A stretch of 64,000 nt of DNA from Deltaproteobacteria bacterium (GTDB lineage: Bacteria; Desulfobacterota; GWC2-55-46; JADFVP01), in the NCBI GenBank assembly GCA_029262515.1, contig JAJCZH010000002.1, positions 62,001 through 126,000 on the forward strand. The letters run 5' to 3'. This document shows positions 47,331-54,672 of the stretch, piece by piece (the first letter of the stretch is position 1; the number at the start of each line of letters is the position of its first letter). Below the pieces are notes generated by a model, which was given only the letters and a program-made list of their open reading frames with translations, made no database searches and had not been told where the DNA came from. A program made the translations under genes and the position numbers.

Positions 47331-47995
47331 AGAAGATCGTGAAGGTAAAAAAGAACTTTATTATACTGCTCTTCGGGCTGCTGTTTTTCTCGTACGGCTG
47401 CGCGGACAGCACCACAAGGGCAACGGGAGTCTATATGCTGATGGATACGTCCGGCACCTACGCCAAGGAGCTGACCAAGGCGCACTCTATAATCAACTAT
47501 CTGCTCGGTACGCTCCAGCCCGGAGACTCCTTAGCAGTAGCGCGCATAGATTCGGGTTCATTCAGCGAGAAAGACATAATCGGCAAGGCTACGTTCAATA
47601 CGCGCCCATCGGTTGCCAATAACCAGAAGAGGCTCTTTGAAAAGACTGTCGCCAAATTCATAAAGGGCGCAAAGGGCTCCAGGCATACCGACATTACGGG
47701 CGGCATGCTTCAGGCGGTTGAGTACCTGCAGGAGACGGGAGCCGGTAACAGGCATATCTTTATCTTCTCAGACCTTGAAGAGGATCTGAAGAAAGGGCAT
47801 GTAAGGGACTTTCCGATCCGTTTTGACGGGGTCAGTGTCGTTGCGCTAAACGTTACAAAGCTAAGAAGCGATAATGTAGATCCGCGCGAGTACTTGACCC
47901 GGCTAGAGTCGTGGCAGAAGAGGGTTGAAGAGGGCGGTGGAAAATGGAAGGTAATTAACGACCTCGAACGGCTCGAAAATATCCTGGCCGAATAA
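47327..47995 (+). CDS. VWA-domain lipoprotein
   Basis: 222 residues. Signal peptide MKKIVKVKKNFIILLFGLLF with Cys25 in SYGCADS as lipidation site. A von Willebrand A domain follows (about 33-205): MIDAS residues Asp40-x-Ser42-x-Thr44 (LMDTSGTY), a Thr in HTDITGGM, and the Asp in IFIFSDLEED; so the metal site is intact. VWA domains bind protein partners through the metal. Ribosome binding site GGGAGGG overlaps the upstream gene's end. With the membrane protein it forms a compact two-gene module; a terminator follows at 48024. Confidence 0.85.
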   Translation: MKKIVKVKKNFIILLFGLLFFSYGCADSTTRATGVYMLMDTSGTYAKELTKAHSIINYLLGTLQPGDSLAVARIDSGSFSEKDIIGKATFNTRPSVANNQKRLFEKTVAKFIKGAKGSRHTDITGGMLQAVEYLQETGAGNRHIFIFSDLEEDLKKGHVRDFPIRFDGVSVVALNVTKLRSDNVDPREYLTRLESWQKRVEEGGGKWKVINDLERLENILAE

Positions 47996-48023
47996 GTTTA
48001 CGAACTTCACAAGAACACCTTAT

Positions 48024-48070
48024 AACACCTCCTTGGGACTACTGCTCGAGGGGGTGTTTCTGTTTGTCTC
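48024..48070 (+). terminator. Rho-independent terminator after the VWA gene
   Basis: AACACCTCC pairs with GGGGGTGTT (one wobble), loop of 17 bases, then TCTGTTTGTC. The downstream region to 48405 is AT-rich and shows no gene. Confidence 0.6.
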
Positions 48071-48210
48071 GAACAACCAAAATAGAGTGGATAAATATTA
48101 AAGTATGTATGGGCAGTAATTCAAATTATTTTATTAATATTAGTAAAAACTAACGGCAAATGAATTGCAGAGGTTTTTTTATAGCGATTCAATGGTTAAT
48201 TTTTCAAATA

Positions 48211-48229
48211 GTGTAAACTTTATTTACAC
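48211..48229. promoter_or_regulatory. Palindrome about 195 bp upstream of the sigma-54 promoter
   Basis: GTGTAAACTTTATTTACAC: perfect 7-bp arms, 5-base centre. Its distance before a sigma-54 promoter is right for an enhancer-binding activator, possibly of the PrsR type. This is inferred from position only. Confidence 0.5.
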
Positions 48230-48405
48230 ACCCCTAAAAACAGTATAACTATCTATAATTGAAAGCTATTATATATAAAGATAGCTTGTTTGGCACCAAG
48301 CGCGTCAGTTTATTTTACATAGTTCGCGTTTTTGTGCCGGCAAATGCTTTTTACATAACCGAATAAGATTAGATAAACCAGGCAGTTCTACTCATCATGC
48401 TGCAA

Positions 48406-48420
48406 TGGTACAAAAATTGC
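48406..48420 (+). promoter_or_regulatory. Sigma-54 (-24/-12) promoter of the PEP-CTERM gene
   Basis: TGGTACAAAAATTGC matches the TGGCACG-N4-TTGC consensus, with GG (48407-48408) and GC (48419-48420) exactly 12 bases apart. Start of transcription would be near 48432, 70 bases before the gene. Sigma-54 control of PEP-CTERM genes through PrsK/PrsR is established in other bacteria. Confidence 0.75.
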
Positions 48421-48502
48421 ATTTAATATCGATCATTAAAATATAATTTTATACAATTCTAATAAAAAATCGATACTTCATAATTTAATAAGGAGATGTA
48501 GC

Positions 48503-49150
48503 GTGGTCATGAATAACAAGAGGCTTTCACGAACCTGTAAAGCCTTACTCTTCGTATGTTCGTTAACACTGCTCTTGTTCGTAGCCCAAAACGCCAATGC
48601 CACCAGCATTTTAGAGATTGAGCCAAATAACTCTTTAGCCGGGGCGCAGAATATCGATGCGGACTTCTCAACCGGAGCTAACGCCGATATCATAAATTCC
48701 GTCACTAACCCGTGGGTATCGATAAGCGGTACCGGAGACGGCACATTCGATTACTACTCTTTTACCGTGGCCAATGCCGGTGATACCGGTATCTTCGATA
48801 TCGACTACGGGATTAGTTCCATCGGTTCTATGGATACTGTAATAGAGTTGTATTCAATTAGCGGTGGCGCCCCTATCGCTTGGAACGACGATGCCTCTAC
48901 CTCAGATGGAGCAGGCGGCAGTACTTCCTTTCTCGATTCTTATCTATCACATACATTTGCATCGGCAGGCACATATGTAATAAGTGTTTTAGAATTTCCC
49001 AATGTCGCCCCAAGTGCTGAAAAAGCCTATACGTTGCAGGTTTCTATTGAGAACCATGCCACTTCAGCGGTTCCGGAGCCTTCTATGCTGCTTCTGCTCG
49101 GAAGCGGACTTGTAGGCCTCGGGTATGTGAGGAGAAGATTCAAGAAGTAA
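48503..49150 (+). CDS. PEP-CTERM sorted extracellular protein with a pre-peptidase C-terminal-like domain
   Basis: 215 residues. Signal peptide (about 1-33, ending ANATS); a beta-rich PPC-like domain (about 35-175) starting EIEPNNSLAGAQNI, with FDYYSFTVANAGDTGIFDIDYG and HTFASAGTYVISVLE; then the sorting tail VPEPSMLLLLGSGLVGLGYV ending RRRFKK. The tail is cut and anchored by an exosortase, which is not in the window, so the rest of the system must lie elsewhere. The start is GTG at 48503, since AGGAG lies 7 bases before it. Single gene with its own promoter and terminator. Confidence 0.93.
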   Translation: MVMNNKRLSRTCKALLFVCSLTLLLFVAQNANATSILEIEPNNSLAGAQNIDADFSTGANADIINSVTNPWVSISGTGDGTFDYYSFTVANAGDTGIFDIDYGISSIGSMDTVIELYSISGGAPIAWNDDASTSDGAGGSTSFLDSYLSHTFASAGTYVISVLEFPNVAPSAEKAYTLQVSIENHATSAVPEPSMLLLLGSGLVGLGYVRRRFKK

Positions 49151-49171
49151 TACTTGCTAATAGTAACTTTA

Positions 49172-49204
49172 AAAACCCATCGGTCTAAATGGCCGGTGGG
49201 TTTT
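49172..49204 (+). terminator. Rho-independent terminator of the PEP-CTERM gene
   Basis: AAAACCCATCGG pairs with CCGGTGGGTTTT (one wobble), 9-base loop, followed by GTTTATTTCT. Confidence 0.85.
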
Positions 49205-49408
49205 GTTTATTTCTGGTGGAATCGCAACGAGCATAAGCCTGCATGCAAAGTACGACCCTTATAAAACATTCTTTGAGCATTGGTGCCCTATTCGCAGAAA
49301 AGGCGTACAGGTTTTGTGCTTTCTTGACACCAAAGTTTCATAGGTGTATCTTCTTACTTGTCTGTTCAGGTTTATTTTTGAAGTATTGTGTTAGAGGAGG
49401 TTCTCTTT

Positions 49409-50296
49409 TTGAAATTACTGTCGTGCGGTTTTAAGCTTTTTTTTCTTCTTGTACTGCTTTTATTGATCGAAGCTTGCGCCACGGTACCGTATACCGAACG
49501 GAGTCAGTTTATAATGGTCTCCGAGGGCGAAGAGGTAGCCCTCGGAACGCGCGCCTTTGAGGACGTGAAGAAAGAATCGAGCCTTTCTACTGATCCGGCG
49601 CTGAATGCCATGATAAAGCGGGTGGGTAAAAGGATAGCGACCGCTTCTGGTATTGAGGGTTACGAGTGGGAGTTTATCATAATAGAGGACGAGCAGGTAA
49701 ACGCCTTTGCGCTGCCCGGGGGCAAGGTCGCCTTTTATACCGGCATTCTGCCGCTATGCGAGGATGAGGCCGGAATGGCCGTGGTTATGGGCCATGAAGT
49801 GGCCCATGTGATTGCACGTCACGGAGCCGAGAGGGTCTCTCAGGGGCGCGCGCTAGCTATCGGGCAGGCGATACTCTCGGTGGCGCTTTCGTCCTCCTCG
49901 CCCGTAACCCAAGAAGTGGTAGGAAATGCTTACGGTATAGGGGCCAAGGTCGGGGTTGTACTGCCCTTTAGCCGTTCACATGAGTCTGAGGCGGACGAAA
50001 TAGGTCTGACGATAATGGCGCGTGCCGGTTACGATCCAGCAACCGCCGTTGAGTTCTGGAAGAGGATGGCAAAGAACTCCGAGGGAAAGAGTAACATGCC
50101 GGAACTGCTCTCAACGCATCCGGGGGATAAGGATAGAATAGAGAAGCTCAACGCCTTAAGGGCCGAAGCTGACGTTGAGTATGACAAGGCCCTTGCCGAG
50201 CATCCGGAGTATAGAAGAGCGCCCGAAAGAATCGTTATGCCGCCGAAGAAGCCGGTAAAGAACGGGACTGGAAAGCAGAAAATAACCGAGCCGTGA
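49409..50296 (+). CDS. M48-family metalloprotease lipoprotein
   Basis: 295 residues. N-terminal hydrophobic segment ending LLIEAC, a probable lipid-anchor site although Glu at -2 is unusual. Zinc site HEVAH (residues 129-133) in GHEVAHVIARHGAER, with the third ligand in SHESEADEIG; NAFALPGGKVAFYTGIL and LLSTHPGDKDRIEKL are typical of LoiP/YcaL/BepA-like envelope proteases. These act on outer-membrane assembly intermediates. The TTG at 49409 is chosen because AGAGGAGG lies 8 bases upstream; a GTG at 49388 would place that ribosome site inside the gene. C-terminal Lys/Pro-rich tail. Confidence 0.9.
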   Translation: MKLLSCGFKLFFLLVLLLLIEACATVPYTERSQFIMVSEGEEVALGTRAFEDVKKESSLSTDPALNAMIKRVGKRIATASGIEGYEWEFIIIEDEQVNAFALPGGKVAFYTGILPLCEDEAGMAVVMGHEVAHVIARHGAERVSQGRALAIGQAILSVALSSSSPVTQEVVGNAYGIGAKVGVVLPFSRSHESEADEIGLTIMARAGYDPATAVEFWKRMAKNSEGKSNMPELLSTHPGDKDRIEKLNALRAEADVEYDKALAEHPEYRRAPERIVMPPKKPVKNGTGKQKITEP

Positions 50297-50363
50297 GTCT
50301 ATGGTACTTTCATGTATTTTAGAGGGGCCGTGTAGAGATGCATTCATTTTGTACTAATTACTA

Positions 50364-51635
50364 ATGGTAACTTTTTATATGCGTAATATCTTTGATCAAT
50401 ATTCGCAGCCTGAAAACCGCCTAACACATGCTCTTGTGTGTGCATTGGGTGAAGACAATAAATTACTTCGTTATTTTATTCGTTGGGTAACGGGAAAGGC
50501 AGGGCCAAAAGGTACTCATATTGTTGAACAGAGGTTGCCCGGCGACCCAGAGCTTAGTGAGGATGAATCTGAAAGGCGAGGCTTACCTGATGCGTGGATA
50601 TACGATGATAATAGTTGGTCGCTTCTTGTTGAGAGTAAGGTGTCGGCAGTTTTAAAAAATGAGCAATTATGTCGCCATTATAACACTGCGTTGCGCCGTG
50701 GGTTTGATGATATTACCCTCCTTGCCATAGATGTTATTCTACCAAAACAAAAGCTACCAGAATACGTAATTTTCAGAAAATGGTCAGAAGTATACACTTG
50801 CTTATGTAAACAATCTCAGTATTCAGATTGGGCATTAAAGACTGCCCGTTATATGGAAGTTGTTGAATCGAAGTGGTCTGTTGATGGTTATTTAAAGGAG
50901 GGGGCTTTGACAGTATTTTCCGGGATTCCATTCTCTAATGACAATCCTTACAACTATTCAGAGGCTAAAAGGCTTATTAAGTTAGTCATGGGTGAGCTTC
51001 GAGTCAGAAAAGACCTTAAAACGCAATTGGGCATGAACCCGCATGGCATAGGGCGTGGTGCAATTACAGGAAAAGATGGTGCTGGTGTATGGGATTTTCT
51101 GCGCCTTAAAACATCCAATAATAAGGAAGCATTTACTAAATATCCTCATTTAACACTGGCATTGGAAAGAGATAGAATTCTTACAATCATTACAGTACCA
51201 CACGGAATCAAGACAGCTTTTAGAAGAAATGTTGTTGATTTGGGATTTGAAGGGTTTAGCGAGTTGATGGCTGATGTTAATAATAATCTTTACAAGGTCT
51301 TGATTAAAACCGAGGGTGCGGCCCCGTGGGTTATTGTGGTTCAACGGCGTTATCCAACTCAACGATCTGCTGCCATTATGGATGCTCGTATTGAGTATGA
51401 TCTTAGAACGGCATTTCCTACTAAAGGAAAGCAAACTGTAAAAGTACAGCAAGAGTGGCTTAAGGCCACTTATGAGGCGTTGTCCAGAAAGCGTTCTAAT
51501 CTACAGGTTGCTGTTGGTGCAATTTTCCCATATCGTACCTGCAAGATGACAAGTAACAAAAATATAATCGATTCTATTGCCAGCACCTGGATTGCATGCA
51601 AACCACTAGTAGATACCTTGCTAAAAAAGAGGTAG
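50364..51635 (+). CDS. Orphan PD-(D/E)XK nuclease-like protein, probably acquired
   Basis: 423 residues, cytoplasmic. A PD-(D/E)XK-type core is visible: Pro75-Asp76 in GLPDAWIYDD and Glu90-x-Lys92 in LLVESKV, with a following alpha/beta stretch ITLLAIDVIL. The start IFDQYSQPENRLTHALVCAL resembles the N-terminus of PD-(D/E)XK proteins found in restriction and defence loci. The C-terminal half (about 215-423) is unrecognised. Base composition is clearly more AT-rich than the neighbours, with codons such as TTT, ATT, AAT and GTT prominent, so transfer is likely. No ribosome binding site decides between ATG 50364 and ATG 50379. No methylase or ATPase partner is adjacent. Confidence 0.65.
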   Translation: MVTFYMRNIFDQYSQPENRLTHALVCALGEDNKLLRYFIRWVTGKAGPKGTHIVEQRLPGDPELSEDESERRGLPDAWIYDDNSWSLLVESKVSAVLKNEQLCRHYNTALRRGFDDITLLAIDVILPKQKLPEYVIFRKWSEVYTCLCKQSQYSDWALKTARYMEVVESKWSVDGYLKEGALTVFSGIPFSNDNPYNYSEAKRLIKLVMGELRVRKDLKTQLGMNPHGIGRGAITGKDGAGVWDFLRLKTSNNKEAFTKYPHLTLALERDRILTIITVPHGIKTAFRRNVVDLGFEGFSELMADVNNNLYKVLIKTEGAAPWVIVVQRRYPTQRSAAIMDARIEYDLRTAFPTKGKQTVKVQQEWLKATYEALSRKRSNLQVAVGAIFPYRTCKMTSNKNIIDSIASTWIACKPLVDTLLKKR

Positions 51636-51729
51636 TACCGTAGCTGGGTGGAATGGAGTGAGTTAAGCCCGCACAAATGCTCTGCAAGAGCAAAAGCTGA
51701 AAATGTTTTTTGTTGACTAGCTCCAACCT

Positions 51730-52026
51730 CTAACCCATATGGACGGCAAAAGCGGTTAACTGCTCTGTAGCCCTTATTCCTCTCGTTTCGCCCTTTTTAA
51801 CGAAGATCATGCTGCCGGCTTTAATTTCCTGTTCCTCTTCACCTACGGTCATAACCCCTGTGCCGCTTATTATATAGAATACCCCGGTGCCGCTCGGATG
51901 CGGCGGTATCTTCTGGCCAGCATTTAGGCAGATGAGTGGTACTTTATACTCCGCTCCCGCACGCAGTATCTTCGGTGCAAACTCGTCTGAAAAACCGACC
52001 CTGTCGTTGACGTCTATTAGTTCCAT
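51730..52026 (-). CDS. Small single-domain cupin
   Basis: 98 residues. Cupin_2 barrel: LNAGQKIPPHPSGTGVFYII, SGTGVMTVGEEEQEIKAGSM and FVKKGETRGIRA are cupin motifs 1 and 2. The metal set is reduced: the first motif keeps one His (PPHPSG), and motif 2 lacks the usual PxxxxH His, so metal binding may be weak or absent. Role unknown, perhaps ligand sensing. Start ATG with GGAG 9 bases upstream. Confidence 0.83.
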   Translation of the reverse strand: MELIDVNDRVGFSDEFAPKILRAGAEYKVPLICLNAGQKIPPHPSGTGVFYIISGTGVMTVGEEEQEIKAGSMIFVKKGETRGIRATEQLTAFAVHMG

Positions 52027-52151
52027 ACTTAATTTCTCCGTTCTGGTTTAATCATAATATTCTTTTTGCCATTACAGAAGAGTACAACTACCCGCTCTTT
52101 TGGGCAACAGAAAAAGAGCTGTCAGAAAAAGGGCGGGGTGCCTTTCGGCAC

Positions 52152-53801
52152 TTACTCTTTGCGTTGCAGAAATAGCATAGTAAGGTCGTCGTCCTTGGCA
52201 GGTTTACCGAACCTGCCAAGCTCATTTAAGAATGCTTGAGCCAGCCTTCTGCTGCCACTGTTGCGATTTATAGCGACCCATTCCTTAACCCGTTTTATAC
52301 CGAACATATTTATATTATCCTTTTTCGAGCGGAGTTCTGTTACGCCGTCTGTAAAGACAGCGAGCAGATCACCTTCTGATAAAACTTGCTCTCTGGTAGG
52401 CATGGAGAGTTCCGGAAATATTCCAAGCGGGGTGCCCATAGATTCAAGAAGTATGGTCTGTTTGTGAGAAGCGAGCACCGGTGGTGTATGTCCTGCATTG
52501 AACCAGTGTACGACGTTTGAATCAGGAACCAGTTCAGCCATGAAGACGGTTACGAAGCGGCCTCGTGTTAGAATGTTGCTCATTGCGCTATTGGTAATAT
52601 TCGGGACCTGGTCGAAAGGCTGTCCCGAACTCGCTAGCGCATGTATAATGGCATGCAGGTTCGCTACGGTAAGCGCAGCAGAGTAACCCTTGCCCGCAAC
52701 ATCGGCTACAACAAACCAAAGGCGCCCGTCATCGAGTTCTAGAATATCATAATAATCTCCACCGACGTCATAGCAGCTCTGCTGGTAGGTTTCGAGAGCA
52801 AACCTCTTGGGTATGGGCGGGTTGCTCGGCAAGAGGCCGCTCTGAATCTCTGCGGCGATGCTTAGTGCGTCCTTTAAGTCGTCCCGTTCTTGCAGTCCTT
52901 CAAGGGCCGTGTTTAGGCTGCGGGCCATGTTTCCTGTTTCGTCATCGAGCAGCACGGGCACGCGCTTGCTGTACTGCCCCTCCTTTATGGACTCCATGCC
53001 GCACTCAAGTTCATCTATAACCAGTTTCATGGTTCTGCGCATCATATAAACGAGATAAGATCCGCAGATTAGAACGCCGAGAAACATCTGGAAAATCGAC
53101 GTATACGCGGCACGCCTGTGATGAGGCTCGTCCATATCGCGGGCAATCATGAAAAGAATGGCCATCAACATCAAAGGAAGCACGCTTGTTATAATAAAGA
53201 GCTGCCAGGGCCGTTTCGTTACGCTGATCATGGAAGATGTGTGAGGGGCGGTCTGGAGGTTGCCGGTAAAGATATTCTGTTGGCTGAGAGACTTGCGAAG
53301 ACGTGTTGTAAAGTTGAGTGTCCTTGATACGCCGAGCACGGTGGTCACCAATCCGAAGGCGAAGTAATGGGTTAATGCAGTACCGAAAATAAGCCCTGCC
53401 GGTGGTCTGCCTGCCGGGTACGCAGAGGGTACGGCGAGCAGTACAACATCTATGGAGGCAAAGAGCAGACCGGCGAGAAGGAAGGCCTTGCCGATTCTGT
53501 AAGGTAGCGCATAAATAGCCGTTTCAATAAGTGGCGGGTCGGTTGGTAACGAGTTATTGATAAGAAGTGCGAGCGGACGGTAAGCCCATAACCCGGCCAC
53601 TACGAAAACGGTGATGGTGATCAGAAGAGAAATGGTCACCATTACCGGGTATATAGGTTCGGTAACCACCCCCCTGCCCATTATGGTGTCGCCGATAGGG
53701 CCGACGGCATATACGAGCAGTACAGGCCAGAAGCCTGTAATGAATCCGAGTCGTGTCGTCTCTACCTGCGAAAAAGAATCGGATGCTTTTTTAAAAATCA
53801 T
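52152..53801 (-). CDS. Membrane PP2C-type serine phosphatase (RsbU/SpoIIE family) with HAMP
   Basis: About 549 residues. Five to six N-terminal membrane helices (about 15-120, 205-250), a HAMP segment (about 265-320, MRRTMKLVIDELECGMESIK), then a SpoIIE/PP2C phosphatase domain (about 330-545): IQSGLLPSNPP, YDVGGDYYDILELDDGR, ADVAGKGYSAAL, FNAGHTPPVL, FTDGVTELRS and KDDDLTMLFL. The metal-binding Asp residues are intact. It should dephosphorylate an anti-anti-sigma protein in a partner-switching pathway; none is beside it. The ATG at 53799-53801 is preferred over a TTG at 53843. Confidence 0.9.
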   Translation of the reverse strand: MIFKKASDSFSQVETTRLGFITGFWPVLLVYAVGPIGDTIMGRGVVTEPIYPVMVTISLLITITVFVVAGLWAYRPLALLINNSLPTDPPLIETAIYALPYRIGKAFLLAGLLFASIDVVLLAVPSAYPAGRPPAGLIFGTALTHYFAFGLVTTVLGVSRTLNFTTRLRKSLSQQNIFTGNLQTAPHTSSMISVTKRPWQLFIITSVLPLMLMAILFMIARDMDEPHHRRAAYTSIFQMFLGVLICGSYLVYMMRRTMKLVIDELECGMESIKEGQYSKRVPVLLDDETGNMARSLNTALEGLQERDDLKDALSIAAEIQSGLLPSNPPIPKRFALETYQQSCYDVGGDYYDILELDDGRLWFVVADVAGKGYSAALTVANLHAIIHALASSGQPFDQVPNITNSAMSNILTRGRFVTVFMAELVPDSNVVHWFNAGHTPPVLASHKQTILLESMGTPLGIFPELSMPTREQVLSEGDLLAVFTDGVTELRSKKDNINMFGIKRVKEWVAINRNSGSRRLAQAFLNELGRFGKPAKDDDLTMLFLQRKE

Positions 53802-54211
53802 TGCCGAGGTAACCTTACTGGTGGCACGCTGGATTGCGGGCAATAAAAAAGAAGCTTAATGTTTTTAGCCTGTCACGGGCAGGGAGTAGCAGGTACGGTT
53901 TGTATGCTGTTAGAAATAGTATAGCACCGTTGATGTTGGAAATCTTTGCTGTCGGTAGTGTGCTCTATTCGGGTCAGAATATATCCACCTGTTTTTGTCT
54001 ATTGCCTGAAGAGATATCGATTGTTTTTAGTTACTATTGGCTGAAGAGTGGAAGGGTGCAGGGCTGCTTTCTTATTATATTATAGGGATTGTCCCGCCTA
54101 TAAGAGGTCTCGGATACTGAACCGGCACTAGAACTCGCGTAAGCACAGGAGCAGGTATTAAAAGTGGTTATCGACTCCTGGACTTATCCAGTTTCTGGTT
54201 TTTACTTGATC
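53802..54211. other. Intergenic region of about 410 bases
   Basis: Upstream of the phosphatase and downstream of the cytochrome gene (both minus strand). Only a weak 4-bp hairpin before T5 (CCAGTTTCTGGTTTTT, near 54189-54204) is seen; no gene, RNA or promoter was recognised. Confidence 0.4.
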
Positions 54212-54544
54212 TTACTTGGAGGCAAGTGCTTTGAGATGTGTTATTATTGCGCTTACTTCTGCATCGGTCAGCTTCTGTGCCGGCATGCCCATTGCGAATT
54301 GGGAGAATTTTTTATCGGCGCCGTTGCGACCCTTCAGTATTACTGCTGTTATTGCTTCATCGGTACCGGAGCTTATAAACCGGTTACCCGTAAAAGCATT
54401 ACCCATAATACTGCCCTGACCGTCTGCTCCGTGGCACATTGCGCATCTAGACTTATAAAGATCCGCGCCGTCCGCAGCCAAAGCGGTACCTACAAAGAGC
54501 ATGGAGGTTGCAACCAGCATTAGACTCACAAAGACTCTTTTCAT
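54212..54544 (-). CDS. Small periplasmic cytochrome c (class I, cbb3/c6-like)
   Basis: 110 residues. Signal peptide ending GTALAAD. One haem site CAMCH in LYKSRCAMCHGADGQGS and the axial Met in FAMGMPAQKLTDAEVSAIIT, the usual Met-Pro order of small electron-shuttle cytochromes. Likely mobile electron carrier to an oxidase or reductase. Strong ribosome site AGGAACG and a good promoter (54596-54625). Confidence 0.93.
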   Translation of the reverse strand: MKRVFVSLMLVATSMLFVGTALAADGADLYKSRCAMCHGADGQGSIMGNAFTGNRFISSGTDEAITAVILKGRNGADKKFSQFAMGMPAQKLTDAEVSAIITHLKALASK

Positions 54545-54595
54545 AGGTCGTTCCTTTCTTTAAAAGCTCTTGTTCTATTATAATTGCTTTATACT

Positions 54596-54625
54596 ATTCT
54601 ACTCCTTCTGGCGGTTTATAGTCAA
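54596..54625 (-). promoter_or_regulatory. Predicted promoter of the small cytochrome c gene
   Basis: On the minus strand TTGACT (54620-54625), an 18-base spacer, TAGAAT (54596-54601); each box 5 of 6. Leader of about 45 bases. Confidence 0.5.
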
Positions 54626-54672
54626 CCTTGTAAGAGAAGAATCTATTGTCATTAATAGAGCCGGCGACCATT

